DNA of 64,000 nucleotides, from contig JADJFB010000004.1 of assembly GCA_016708845.1 (NCBI GenBank), forward strand, positions 186,001 through 250,000, read 5' to 3'. A model generated the notes under the pieces. It was not told the DNA's origin and made no database searches. It saw only the letters and a program-made list of their open reading frames with translations. Each line of letters opens with the position of its first letter. The first letter of the stretch is position 1. Shown here piece after piece: positions 37,597-47,142 of the stretch. The stretch comes from Bacteroidota bacterium. Lineage in GTDB: Bacteria; Bacteroidota; Bacteroidia; B-17B0; Aurantibacillaceae. The translations under genes were made by a program, and so were the position numbers.

Positions 37597-40500
37597 ATGA
37601 AAAAGTTTAGACTACTATTTGCATTGTTATTTGCGCTTACAATTGTTAAAGCACAAACTATTTTAACAACGGAGCAAAATTACCAAAATTTAAAAGCAAA
37701 CGGACAATTAATTCCAACTGCTAATTATAAAATGGTTAATAGCCCTGCAAATGCGGGTTCTATTTCTAATAATCCAAAAGTTGCCGATGTTACTTTAAGT
37801 TCAGCTTCGGCTGCTAAAACTAGTAGTACAGGTGCTTGCCAGTGTATGGTGCCAGTTGACCCTACATTTACATTGGTTCCTATGAGTGGTTATACAACAC
37901 CGTACAGAAATGATGATGGATCGTCAAACTCAATTCCTTTAGGGTTTAGTTTTTGCTTTTATGGTACTACTTACAATAGTTTATTTATTAATAATAATGG
38001 TAATGTATCGTTTGGTAGTTCATATTCTACATTTAGTTCAAACTCATTTCCTGATCCAAGTTTTGTAATGATTGCTCCTTTTTGGGGAGATGTTGATACA
38101 AGAGGTGCGGCTAGTGGTTTAGTGTATTTTAAACAAACAGCAACGTCTTTAATTGTAAAATGGAGTAATGTAGGTTACTATAGTTCAATGACAGATAAAT
38201 TAAACGATTTCCAATTAATTTTAACAGATGGTTCTGATCCATTATTGCCAAACGGAAATAATATTGCCTTCTGTTATGGTGATATGCAATGGACTACAGG
38301 TTCGGCATCTCAAGGTGTTGGTGGCTTTGGTGGTGTTCCATCTACAGTTGGTGTAAATAAAGGAGATGGTGTAAATTTCGTTCAAATTGGTCGTTTTGAT
38401 CAAGCGGGCGTTTCTTATGATGGTCCTTATGGTTTAAATGATGGTATTTCATTTTTAGATAATAAATCTTATTTCTTTAACTCTTGTGGTACAAATAATA
38501 ACTTACCTCCAATTATTCAAGATGCAACAGGTGGTGGTTCTGCTTGTGGAGATACTATCAGAATTTGTTCGTTAGGAGATACGCTTGTTTATACAACTAC
38601 TTTCTTAGCTCCAGAAAGCACACAATCTATTACAGTAAACGGAAGTGCCCCAACTTTAGGTGCAAATTTTCAACCTTTAGGTGTTACTACAACTTCTGCA
38701 GGAACTACAACGTATGCTTGGATGGTGGTAGCTAGTCCAACATTAACAGGAGTTCATACTGTAGTAGTAACTGGTACAGATAATGGAACACCGCCACTAT
38801 CTTCATCAGCCACGTATTTTATTAAAATCGAAAATTTAACTGTTCCGCAACCCTCTATCGTTTCTTCGCCAGCAGGTACAGTTTGTGCTACACCTGGCGC
38901 AACTTTAACAGTATCAAATTGCGCAGCTTTTGATAATGTGTATTGGAGCAACGGTGCCAATGGCTGCTCAACCGCGGCTAATACAACAGGTGTATATTTT
39001 GTTACCGTTAAAAAGTTCGGATGCTTTAAGTCTTCTTCCGATTCTATTTTTGTATTCCCTAATCCAATTCCAGTAGTATTTGGCCCATTAAATTATTGTG
39101 CACCAGCTACTAGCACCACTTTATCTTTAAATCCTCCAACAGCGGGCATGGCGGCATATGCTACTTATACTTGGTCGCCTGGCCCTATTAATACAGCAAC
39201 AGCAGCATTAACAGGTGGCGTAAGAACGGTTACTGTAACTGATGTTAATGGTTGTTCGGGTTCTACAACATTTACTATTTCAACAAGTACGCCAACAGTT
39301 GGTATTACAGCTAATCCAGCTTCTATTTGCGGCACAGGAACTTCTACATTAACAGCTTCAATTTCTGGTGCAACTAGTTATAGTTGGTCAAATGTAGCAA
39401 CAGCTCAAACAACAACAGTTAATGTTGGCGGTGTATATTCAGTAACGGTATCAGCTAATAATTGTGTTTCAACGGCATCAATCAATGTTTCCATTAACCC
39501 TACGCCAACAGTTGTAATTCCAGCTAACGTTGGTATGTGTTCAGGTTCTAGTGCAACGGTAGCGGTGGTTTCTTTTTCGCCAACTGGCGCTTATACTTAC
39601 ACATGGAGCAATGGTTCAAATGCAAGTTCTTTAACCATTTCTACTGCAACGGTATTAACCCTAGAAGTGACTAATAATGCTTCTGGATGCGTGAGTGCTA
39701 TTTCTAATTCATGTAACGTAGTTACTGCGGCAAACCCTACAGTGGCAATGTCGGCAACACCTATTGTTTTCTGTGATGGCTCAAATGCTACTTTAGCGCC
39801 AACGGTTACTGGCGGCCAAACAGCATATACGTATTCTTGGACTCCTATTGCTTTAGGAACAGCTTCTACAGCAACAACTCCTAATCAAGGTGTTTATTCG
39901 GTTTTAGTAACAGACGCAAATTTATGCGTGGGTACGGCAACAGTTGCAACTGTTAAATCTACGCCATCTGTTACATTATCTTCGCCAGATTTAGTTATCT
40001 GTCCTAATGATTGTGCTGAAATTACAGCGGTAGGAGCATCTTCGTATGCGCCATTTACGTATGCTTGGTCAAATGATAATGCTTTTGTTGGCGATTCAAC
40101 TCTAATGTGTTCGGATGGCATAGTTACTGTTACATTTACTGATGCTCAAGGTTGCGTAGCAACTAATACAATTGCTGTTGTGGATGATGTAATACCAGTG
40201 GCAAGTTTCACTTCTACACCTCCATCACCAGTTACACCAACTATATTAATTGATTTTACAAGCACATCAACTATTGCTACTGGCTCTATTACAAGTTCGG
40301 TTTGGACTTTTGGAGATGGTAATGGATCAAGTGGCGTAAATGTGAATCATGCTTATACTACAGCTGGAACTTTCCCAATTGTATTAACGGTAACAGGTTC
40401 AAACGGATGTGCCAATTCATATACTGTCAATTATATTGTAGATGCTGTATTGGAAATTCCAAATGTGTTTACTCCAAATGGAGATGGCGCTAATGATTTT

Positions 40501-40701
40501 TTAAAGTTTAAGAATTTAGAAGTGCTTGGAAGTAACAACTTAACAATTTTTAACCGTTGGGGTAAAAAGATATTTGAACAGGATAACTATAAAAATGATT
40601 GGAACGGCGGCGGATATAATGATGGCACGTATTTCTTCATATTAAGTGTTCCTTTGGCTACACCTAATATTTATAAAGGATATGTGCAATTGATGCGATA
40701 A
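37597..40701 (+). CDS. T9SS type B substrate with NIDO and PKD domains
   Basis: 1034 aa. Signal peptide (FRLLFALLFALTIVKAQ). Residues about 90-300 form a nidogen-like (NIDO) domain: SLFINNNGNVSFGSSYSTFS, IAPFWGDVDTRG, YGLNDGISFLDNKSYFF. Several Ig-like repeats with YSWSNVATAQ-type cores follow, then a PKD domain near 870-945 (SSVWTFGDGNGSSGVNVNHA). The end, IPNVFTPNGDGANDFLKFKN…IFNRWGKKIFEQ, is the gliding motility-associated C-terminal (type B) sorting domain. It is secreted by the T9SS and held at the surface, probably as an adhesin. Confidence 0.92.
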   Translation: MKKFRLLFALLFALTIVKAQTILTTEQNYQNLKANGQLIPTANYKMVNSPANAGSISNNPKVADVTLSSASAAKTSSTGACQCMVPVDPTFTLVPMSGYTTPYRNDDGSSNSIPLGFSFCFYGTTYNSLFINNNGNVSFGSSYSTFSSNSFPDPSFVMIAPFWGDVDTRGAASGLVYFKQTATSLIVKWSNVGYYSSMTDKLNDFQLILTDGSDPLLPNGNNIAFCYGDMQWTTGSASQGVGGFGGVPSTVGVNKGDGVNFVQIGRFDQAGVSYDGPYGLNDGISFLDNKSYFFNSCGTNNNLPPIIQDATGGGSACGDTIRICSLGDTLVYTTTFLAPESTQSITVNGSAPTLGANFQPLGVTTTSAGTTTYAWMVVASPTLTGVHTVVVTGTDNGTPPLSSSATYFIKIENLTVPQPSIVSSPAGTVCATPGATLTVSNCAAFDNVYWSNGANGCSTAANTTGVYFVTVKKFGCFKSSSDSIFVFPNPIPVVFGPLNYCAPATSTTLSLNPPTAGMAAYATYTWSPGPINTATAALTGGVRTVTVTDVNGCSGSTTFTISTSTPTVGITANPASICGTGTSTLTASISGATSYSWSNVATAQTTTVNVGGVYSVTVSANNCVSTASINVSINPTPTVVIPANVGMCSGSSATVAVVSFSPTGAYTYTWSNGSNASSLTISTATVLTLEVTNNASGCVSAISNSCNVVTAANPTVAMSATPIVFCDGSNATLAPTVTGGQTAYTYSWTPIALGTASTATTPNQGVYSVLVTDANLCVGTATVATVKSTPSVTLSSPDLVICPNDCAEITAVGASSYAPFTYAWSNDNAFVGDSTLMCSDGIVTVTFTDAQGCVATNTIAVVDDVIPVASFTSTPPSPVTPTILIDFTSTSTIATGSITSSVWTFGDGNGSSGVNVNHAYTTAGTFPIVLTVTGSNGCANSYTVNYIVDAVLEIPNVFTPNGDGANDFLKFKNLEVLGSNNLTIFNRWGKKIFEQDNYKNDWNGGGYNDGTYFFILSVPLATPNIYKGYVQLMR

Positions 40702-40741
40702 AATTGGGATTTTCAGTTATTGAGCGTAAATTTGCGCCTCA

Positions 40742-41401
40742 ATGAATACTCAATTACTATCTCAACTAATTAAAAAAGAATTTTTACTAGAATTCCGGCA
40801 AAAGTCAACTCTTGCCGGAATTTTAGTTTATATAGTTGCTACAGTTTTCATTTCGGCTTTATGTTTCAAAAAGGTAATTCAACCAGCAGTTTGGAACGCT
40901 TTATTTTGGGTTATTTTTATGTTTATCACCGTTAATGTTTCTAGCAAAAGTTTTATGCAGGAAACTAAAGGAAAAGGCTTATATAATTACCTCTATTATA
41001 ATGCCCGAACTTTTATTTTAAGTAAGATTATTTACAATATGCTATTGATGGCGGCTTTAAGTATGCTTACGTTTTTCTTTTATTCATGGTTTGTTGGGAG
41101 TATGGTTCAAGATTTTGGCATGTTTTTATTGGCCTTGTTATTCAGTTCTTCAGCCTTTTCGGGCGTGTTAAGTTTAATGAGTGCTATTGCCTCAAAAGCT
41201 AATAATAATATTAGTTTAATGGCTATTTTGAGTTTTCCTGTATTAATGCCATTATTATTGGTGTCTGTAAAGTTGAGCAAGCATGCTATTGATGGCTTAG
41301 CTTGGAGTGTTAGCTATAAATACCTTCTAATATTAATCATGCTAAATATTGTGGTAGTTGCTTTGGCAACGCTATTATTTAATTACCTTTGGAAAGAATA
41401 A
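40742..41401 (+). CDS. ccmB: Haem exporter subunit CcmB
   Basis: 219 aa, six hydrophobic helices. The start has LIKKEFLLEFRQKSTLAGIL and the family segments TKGKGLYNYLYYNARTFIL and SSAFSGVLSLMSAIASKANN. It is the membrane subunit of the CcmAB transporter that drives release of holo-CcmE in cytochrome c maturation. No ccmA is next to it. First gene of the ccm run; ccmC starts 5 bp later. Confidence 0.9.
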   Translation: MNTQLLSQLIKKEFLLEFRQKSTLAGILVYIVATVFISALCFKKVIQPAVWNALFWVIFMFITVNVSSKSFMQETKGKGLYNYLYYNARTFILSKIIYNMLLMAALSMLTFFFYSWFVGSMVQDFGMFLLALLFSSSAFSGVLSLMSAIASKANNNISLMAILSFPVLMPLLLVSVKLSKHAIDGLAWSVSYKYLLILIMLNIVVVALATLLFNYLWKE

Positions 41402-41405
41402 GTTT

Positions 41406-42068
41406 ATGATAAAATGGTGGAAAATAGCAGCGGTTATTCTTATCCTATACACATTAGTATGGGGTATGTTAGCGCCTGTGCCAAAGCTTAATATTTTATA
41501 CGAAACCATCCGTAATTTATTTTACCATGTGCCTATCTGGTTTGCTATGATATTTCAAATGGGATACTCAGTTGTTTTTGCAATTAGGCATTTATCAAAA
41601 AATGATTTACGTTCGGATATTATAAGCAACCAAGCTGCACAAACGGGATTATTTTTTGCTTTACCAGGCTTGCTTACAGGTTGTATGTGGGCTAAATTTA
41701 CATGGGGAACTTGGTGGACTTTTGAAGATCCAAAATTAAATGGAGTTGCCATAGCCATCTTAATTTATTTAGCCTATTTTATTTTAAGAAGTTCAATTGA
41801 TGATGAACTAAAGCGTGCGCGTATTGCTGCGGTGTATAATATTTTTGCCTTTGTGATGATGTTTGTATTTATAATGATTTTACCTCGATTAACAGATTCT
41901 TTACATCCAGGTAATGGTGGTAATCCTGCTTTTGGTAAATATGATTTAGACAACGATATGCGAATGGTATTTTATCCAGCCGTTATTGGTTGGGTATTAT
42001 TAAGTCTTTGGATTTTAGATGTAAAAAAACGTTTAGCAATTTTAACTCATAAAAAAAATGAAGAATAA
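41406..42068 (+). CDS. ccmC: Haem-handling protein CcmC
   Basis: 220 aa from the ATG at 41406. Six membrane helices with the tryptophan-rich loop FTWGTWWTFEDPKLNGVAIA (WWD domain) and flanking His in FYHVPIWFAM and LPRLTDSLHPGNGG. It binds haem at the outer face and passes it to CcmE. Overlaps ccmD by 11 bp. Confidence 0.93.
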   Translation: MIKWWKIAAVILILYTLVWGMLAPVPKLNILYETIRNLFYHVPIWFAMIFQMGYSVVFAIRHLSKNDLRSDIISNQAAQTGLFFALPGLLTGCMWAKFTWGTWWTFEDPKLNGVAIAILIYLAYFILRSSIDDELKRARIAAVYNIFAFVMMFVFIMILPRLTDSLHPGNGGNPAFGKYDLDNDMRMVFYPAVIGWVLLSLWILDVKKRLAILTHKKNEE

Positions 42069-42273
42069 AATTATATTAATACTTGCAAGTTTATTGATTC
42101 CGTTTTTCGGAATAGCACAAGAAGCGACTGTTGAACCACAAATGGCAGATACTTTTAGAAGTGAAGGAAAGATATACGTTGTTATAGCGGTTATCTCAAT
42201 CATCTTTATATGTTTGATTAGCTATTTGATTTTCATCGATATGAAATTAAGAAAACTAGAAAAAAATAATTAA
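42058..42273 (+). CDS. ccmD: CcmD-family small membrane protein
   Basis: 71 aa: signal-like first helix (ILILASLLIPFFGIAQ), short loop, then a second helix (IYVVIAVISIIFICLISYLI) and a charged end. In other bacteria CcmD has one helix and helps release haem-loaded CcmE; the Bacteroidota version is longer. Named by position and shape. Confidence 0.75.
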   Translation: MKNKIILILASLLIPFFGIAQEATVEPQMADTFRSEGKIYVVIAVISIIFICLISYLIFIDMKLRKLEKNN

Positions 42274-42331
42274 AAGCCCTGCGAAATTTGCGCCATATCT
42301 TTGCGCACTTTGCGGTTAAATAAAAAACACA

Positions 42332-42715
42332 ATGAAAAAAATTCACATATTAGGAATAGTAGTTATTGCAGTTGCTATTGGAGTTATTTTTACTTCATTG
42401 CAAAGTAGCGCAACCTATTCAGATTTTACAGAGGCAGGTGCTAATCCTGAAACCGAATATCATGTGGTTGGAAAATTAAACAAAACAGTTCCTGTGCAAT
42501 ACGATCCAAAAATTAATGCAGACCAGTGTTCGTTCATGATGTATGATAATAAAGGGATTGAGAAAAAAGTGATACTTCATAAAAGTGTTCCTCAAGACAT
42601 TCAAAAATCAGAACAAATTGTATTAATAGGAAAAATGAATGGAGACGTATTTGAGGCAGAGGAAATCCTAATGAAGTGTCCAAGTAAATACAACGATGGA
42701 AAACCAAAAGTTTAA
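42332..42715 (+). CDS. ccmE: Haem chaperone CcmE, CxxxY type
   Basis: 127 aa. One N-terminal membrane helix (ILGIVVIAVAIGVIF) and an OB fold outside the membrane (EYHVVGKLNKTVPVQYDPKI). Near the end, where the haem-binding His of the classic HxxxY motif is expected, the sequence reads LMKCPSKY, that is CxxxY. Variants with Cys are known from some bacteria and archaea. It receives haem from CcmC and hands it to CcmF. Confidence 0.93.
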   Translation: MKKIHILGIVVIAVAIGVIFTSLQSSATYSDFTEAGANPETEYHVVGKLNKTVPVQYDPKINADQCSFMMYDNKGIEKKVILHKSVPQDIQKSEQIVLIGKMNGDVFEAEEILMKCPSKYNDGKPKV

Positions 42716-42728
42716 ATCATAAAAAATA

Positions 42729-43127
42729 ATGGCTAAAATTACAGGTATAGGTGGTGTGTTTTTTAAAACTCAAAATCCAAAAGAAATAGCAGAGTGGTAT
42801 AAAACTAACTTAGGATTGGAATTAGAAGCATAGGGCGGTTCTATCATAAAATGGCCAAACGACCAAGCCTCAGATAAAGGCTTAACCGTTTGGAGTGTTG
42901 CTCCTTCTGATACAAAATGGTTTGAACCAAGCACATCATCATTTATGATTAATTACCGTGTTGATAATATGGCTGAAATGCTTGAGCAACTAAAAGTTGG
43001 TAATGTTGAGGTTGTTAAGGGTCCTGAATATCACGAAAACGGAGTGTTTGCATGGATAATGGATCCTGCAGGAAATAAATTAGAGCTATGGGAAGCTATG
43101 GCATGGGATGACAAAAACAAAAAATAG
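42729..43127 (+). pseudogene. VOC-family (glyoxalase-like) protein with in-frame TAG
   Basis: Start MAKITGIGGVFFKTQNPKEI; a TAG at 42831-42833 interrupts LELEA-stop-GGSIIKWPND, where Trp (TGG) would fit. The frame is otherwise open to 43127 and ends FAWIMDPAGNKLELWEAM, the usual VOC C-terminus with a metal-ligand Glu. About 132 aa if read through. Substrate unknown. It sits between ccmE and ccmF, probably as a passenger of the operon. Confidence 0.8.
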
Positions 43128-43157
43128 TATTTATTTCTTAAAAACAATAACAAACGA

Positions 43158-45740
43158 ATGAATTATGTAGGCGAACATCTTTGGGTAGGACAGTTGGGAA
43201 ATGCATTCATTGTTTTATCTTTAATTGCGGCATTATTTTCTGGAATTGGCTATTATTTTTATGCTAAAGAAACGTTGACTTCCGAATGGAAGAAATTTGC
43301 GAACACAGCATTTACAATTCATTCTATTTCTGTTATAGGCATTGCAGCAACATTATTTTATATGTTGTTCAATCATTTTTACGAATATTCGTATGTGTGG
43401 CAGCATAGTAATAATGAAATGCCTATGCAATATATTATGTCTTGCTTTTGGGAAGGACAAGAAGGTAGTTTCTTACTATGGGCTTTTTGGAATGTTGTAC
43501 TTGGAAATATACTTCGTAAAACAATTGATGCTAAATGGGAAGCGCCCACGATGGCCATTTTTGCATTAGTGCAAGTGTTTATCGCTAGTATGTTGTTGGG
43601 TGTTTTTATTGGCGATTATAAATTAGGAACGAATCCTTTTATTTTATTGAGAGAAAATCCGGAGTTCGCAAACTTGCCATTTGTACAAATGGAGAACTAT
43701 TTAGAGAAACTAGATGGACGTGGATTAAATCCCTTGTTAATGAATTATTGGATGACGATTCATCCGCCAACCTTATTTTTAGGATTCTCTTCCACTTTAG
43801 TTCCTTTTGTATTTGCAATAGCAGGTTTATGGAAGCGTGACTTTACTACTTGGCAAAAACCTGCATTAACTTGGACGTTTTTTAGCATCATGATTTTAGG
43901 CACCGGCATTTTAATGGGTGGTGCTTGGGCTTACGAAGCATTAAGTTTTGGTGGTTTTTGGGCATGGGATCCTGTAGAAAATTCTTCTTTAGTGCCTTGG
44001 CTAGTGATGGTGGGCGCGGGGCATGTGATGATCATCAATAAAAATAAAGGTGGGTCATTATTTATGACTCACTTAATGGCTATCTCTTCATTCTTATTAG
44101 TGTTGTATTCAACCTTTTTAACTCGAAGCGGTGTTTTAGGCAATAGTTCAGTTCATGCTTTTACGGATTTAGGGATGCAAGGACAGTTAGTGATTTATGT
44201 TTTAACTTTCGTATTTATATGTGTTGTATTATTGATACACGATAAATTAATTCGAGTATCTTATGTAATGATTTCTTTATTAATGCTGTTTGCTGGCATT
44301 ACATTTGGGTATAAAATTAATTTATTACTAACGTGGTTAGCCCTAAGTTTTATTATTACAATTTATTCTTACATTAAATTTTTTCCAAAAGAAGAAGAAG
44401 AGGAAAGTTTGTATTCGAGAGAGTTTTGGATGTTTGTTGGCTCATTAGTGTTTTTATTGTCATCATTGGTAATTACCTATTTCACATCTATTCCAGTGAT
44501 GAATAAATTATTTAATTTAGAGAAAGCACCTATAAAAATCGCTGACTATAATTTGTGGATGATACCATTTACCATTATCGTATTACTGTTGGTAGCTGTA
44601 ACCCAATATTTTAAGTATAAAAAAACGGACCCAAAACTATTTTTAAAACACATTAGTTTGTCGGGAATATTAGCCGTTGTGTTTGGTTTATCTGCAGTAA
44701 TTCCTTTATACTTTTTAAAAGACTATTCTTTAGCAAAATCAATTGATAAATGGAATTTAATTTCTTATGGCTTGTTGTTTATTTCTGCTTTATTTGCCGT
44801 GTTCTGTAATTTAGATTATTGGATGCGTATTTTAAAAGGCAGGATGCGTCATGCTGGAGCATCTATTGCTCACATAGGTTTTGCATTGATTTTATTAGGA
44901 GCATTAATTTCTACTTCAAAAAAGCAAACTATTTCTCAAAACACTTCTCAAAAGAACGTTGCAAGCTTAGGCGAAAATTTTAATGCACAAAAAAGTTTAG
45001 TGCTTACCAAAGGCGACACTTTGCCAATGGGTAATTATTTAGTGACCTATAAAGGCAAAGAACGAAAAGGAATTGATGTGTTTTTTAACATGGATTATTT
45101 TACGAAAGATGCTAATGGTAAATTAATAAAGGCATTTGAATTAAGTCCAATGGTGCAAGATAACCCACGTATGGGACAGGCATCAAATCCTGATACGAAG
45201 CATTTTTTAAGTAATGATATTTATACCCATATTACTTATGCTGATTTAGCAGATAACACCGTTACTAAAAAAGATGCTTATAAAGAACCAACTAATTTTG
45301 TTGGACACATGAACGACACTATTTTTGCAGACAACGCCATTATAAAAATTGATAGTATCACCACAAATATAACGGAAGATGAGTACTCTAAAAATGATAG
45401 TTTGTTGATTGTTACTGCTGTTTTAAAAGCTACAGATATTAATGGTAAAGTTTATAGAGCAACACCAAAATATATATTAAAACAAAACATGGTATTGCCA
45501 GATGAATTTGTTTTAGATGAGTTAGGCTTGAAATTTATTTTTTGGAAAATCAATCCAAACGAAGGAAGTGTTGAAATTCAAATGAGTGAAAAAGTAAGTA
45601 ACACAAAAGAGTTTGTGGTGTTAGAAGCTTATATGTTTCCTTTTATTAATGTGTTATGGCTTGGTTGTTTGGTAATGGTAATAGGCACTATAGTTGCTAT
45701 TATTGAAAGACGACGTTTAAATAAATTAAAAGCTCAGTAA
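43158..45740 (+). CDS. ccmF: Cytochrome c haem lyase subunit CcmF
   Basis: 860 aa, about 14 membrane helices. The CcsA/WWD signature is GGAWAYEALSFGGFWAWDPV; conserved His lie around it (MTIHPPTLFLGF, SSVHAFTDLG). A large periplasmic domain (about 610-820) precedes the last helix. It attaches haem from CcmE to apocytochrome CxxCH motifs. CcmH/CcmG are not in the window. Larger than E. coli CcmF (647 aa) because of the extracytoplasmic part. Confidence 0.93.
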   Translation: MNYVGEHLWVGQLGNAFIVLSLIAALFSGIGYYFYAKETLTSEWKKFANTAFTIHSISVIGIAATLFYMLFNHFYEYSYVWQHSNNEMPMQYIMSCFWEGQEGSFLLWAFWNVVLGNILRKTIDAKWEAPTMAIFALVQVFIASMLLGVFIGDYKLGTNPFILLRENPEFANLPFVQMENYLEKLDGRGLNPLLMNYWMTIHPPTLFLGFSSTLVPFVFAIAGLWKRDFTTWQKPALTWTFFSIMILGTGILMGGAWAYEALSFGGFWAWDPVENSSLVPWLVMVGAGHVMIINKNKGGSLFMTHLMAISSFLLVLYSTFLTRSGVLGNSSVHAFTDLGMQGQLVIYVLTFVFICVVLLIHDKLIRVSYVMISLLMLFAGITFGYKINLLLTWLALSFIITIYSYIKFFPKEEEEESLYSREFWMFVGSLVFLLSSLVITYFTSIPVMNKLFNLEKAPIKIADYNLWMIPFTIIVLLLVAVTQYFKYKKTDPKLFLKHISLSGILAVVFGLSAVIPLYFLKDYSLAKSIDKWNLISYGLLFISALFAVFCNLDYWMRILKGRMRHAGASIAHIGFALILLGALISTSKKQTISQNTSQKNVASLGENFNAQKSLVLTKGDTLPMGNYLVTYKGKERKGIDVFFNMDYFTKDANGKLIKAFELSPMVQDNPRMGQASNPDTKHFLSNDIYTHITYADLADNTVTKKDAYKEPTNFVGHMNDTIFADNAIIKIDSITTNITEDEYSKNDSLLIVTAVLKATDINGKVYRATPKYILKQNMVLPDEFVLDELGLKFIFWKINPNEGSVEIQMSEKVSNTKEFVVLEAYMFPFINVLWLGCLVMVIGTIVAIIERRRLNKLKAQ

Positions 45741-45743
45741 TCT

Positions 45744-46544
45744 TTGAGTCAGCCTTTAAAAATAGTAATTATAGGTACTGGCAATGTGGCTTATCATATT
45801 GCTCAATCTTTTCAATCAAATACAAAAGTTAACCTTCTTCAAGTATTTAATCATCGTTATTCAAAAGAAGCTAAACTATTCTCAAAGCAGTTTCAATGTG
45901 ATCTAGTTACTGATTATAAATCCATTCATCAAACAGCGGATATATATATTGTTGCCGTTAAAGATGATGCAATATCTGAGGTGGTAAAACAATTAATTCC
46001 ATTAAAATTAAATGGATTGGTTGTGCATACCTCTGGAAGTGTTGAAGTGAATGTATTGAAAAATGTTTCCAAAACTACAGGCGTATATTACCCATTACAA
46101 ACTTTTTATAAAGGAGCTAAAATTGATTGGAATACTACGCCTTTGTTAATTGAAGCCAATACAAAATCTTCTGTAACAAAATTGAAGCAATTAGCGAGTA
46201 CTGTTTCTAAAACAGTAAAAGTTGTTGACTCAAAAAACAGGCTACAAATTCATTTAGCTGCTGTGTTTGCTTGTAATTTTACAAACGCCATGTATGTGGC
46301 AGCTTTTGAATTGCTTGAGAATAATTTAAGAAAAAAAGATACAGAATTGTTGTTGCCTATTATGCAGCAGTCGTTTCAAAAATTACAAACCGTTCATCCT
46401 GCAAAAGCTCAAACAGGCCCAGCTATGCGTAACGATAAACTAGTGATGAGAAAGCATTTACAATTATTGAAACAAGATAAACAGTTGTCGCATGTATATA
46501 CTGTAATCTCTGATTTAATTATGAGACAACAAAATCAAGACTAA
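45744..46544 (+). CDS. DUF2520/Rossmann-fold oxidoreductase-like protein
   Basis: 266 aa starting at TTG (MSQPLKIVIIGTGNVAYHIA), 3 bp after ccmF. N-terminal Rossmann domain with GTGNVAYHI; the middle has VVHTSGSVEVNVLKN and YYPLQTFYKGAKIDW; the helical C-terminal half (DUF2520) has HLAAVFACNFTNAMYVAAFE. It resembles ketopantoate-reductase/ProC-like dehydrogenases, but the substrate is unknown. Commonly next to a KdsC-like gene, as here. Confidence 0.88.
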   Translation: MSQPLKIVIIGTGNVAYHIAQSFQSNTKVNLLQVFNHRYSKEAKLFSKQFQCDLVTDYKSIHQTADIYIVAVKDDAISEVVKQLIPLKLNGLVVHTSGSVEVNVLKNVSKTTGVYYPLQTFYKGAKIDWNTTPLLIEANTKSSVTKLKQLASTVSKTVKVVDSKNRLQIHLAAVFACNFTNAMYVAAFELLENNLRKKDTELLLPIMQQSFQKLQTVHPAKAQTGPAMRNDKLVMRKHLQLLKQDKQLSHVYTVISDLIMRQQNQD

Positions 46545-46553
46545 CTCAATGGA

Positions 46554-46574
46554 AACTTCGACGGGCTCAGGATG
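46554..46574. repeat. Intergenic repeat CTTCGACGGGCTCAGGATG
   Basis: Matches the common Bacteroidota repeat ACTTCGACnnGCTCAGnATG. Its last three bases are the ATG of the KdsC-like gene at 46572, so the repeat supplies the start codon. Confidence 0.6.
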
Positions 46575-47084
46575 GAAAATTTCAAACAAAAATTAACGCG
46601 TATCAAAACTTTATTGTTTGATGTGGATGGTGTTTTAACTAACGGACAAGTGTTTTTGATGGAAAGCGGAGAGTTTGTGAGAAACATGAATTCTAAAGAT
46701 GGTTATGCTTTGCAGTTAGCCGTTAAAAAAGGATATCGTATTGCTATCATTACAGGTGGTAATAGCCAGATTGTGAAAAATGCCTTACATGGTTTAGGTA
46801 TTGAAGATGTGTTTTTATCGCAACACGATAAATTACAATGCTATAAAGATTACATTAACGAACATGATTTAAAAGAAGATGAAATTTTGTACATGGGTGA
46901 TGATTTACCTGATTATGAAGTAATGAAAAGAGTGGGCTTAGCAGTATGCCCGTTTAATGCTGCCTATGAAATAAAAGAGATTTGCACCTACATTTCTAGT
47001 CGTAATGGGGGCGAAGCATGTGTACGTGATGTTGTAGAACAAGTGATGCGTTCGCAAGGAACTTGGGAAATAACTGGCTGGTAG
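46572..47084 (+). CDS. KdsC-like HAD phosphatase
   Basis: 170 aa, a C0-type HAD without cap: LLFDVDGVLTNG (nucleophile Asp and acid Asp), IAIITGGNSQIV (motif II), then KLQCYKDY and ILYMGDDLPDYEVM (motif IV). This is the size and pattern of 3-deoxy-D-manno-octulosonate 8-phosphate phosphatase, which acts in lipid A core synthesis; a related phosphatase role is possible. Follows DUF2520 by 27 bp. Confidence 0.88.
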   Translation: MENFKQKLTRIKTLLFDVDGVLTNGQVFLMESGEFVRNMNSKDGYALQLAVKKGYRIAIITGGNSQIVKNALHGLGIEDVFLSQHDKLQCYKDYINEHDLKEDEILYMGDDLPDYEVMKRVGLAVCPFNAAYEIKEICTYISSRNGGEACVRDVVEQVMRSQGTWEITGW

Positions 47085-47101
47085 AATTTGTTAATTCGAG
47101 A

Positions 47102-47135
47102 TGTCACACTGAGCGGAGTCGAAGTGTTAGTCAAG
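47102..47135. repeat. Intergenic repeat TGTCACACTGAGCGGAGTCGAAGTG
   Basis: A second copy of the GAGTCGAAGTGTTAGTC type, better preserved than 35927-35975. It lies between the convergent KdsC-like and NUDIX genes. It is nearly the reverse complement of the 46554 copy in its core (CTTCGAC / GTCGAAG). Confidence 0.65.
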
Positions 47136-47142
47136 AACTAAT

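Noticed and set aside
7844..42833. In-frame TAG/TGA/TAA stops as a sign of recoded stop codons
   Set aside because: All intact genes use the three stops normally, and the interrupted genes are isolated cases; no suppressor tRNA is seen.
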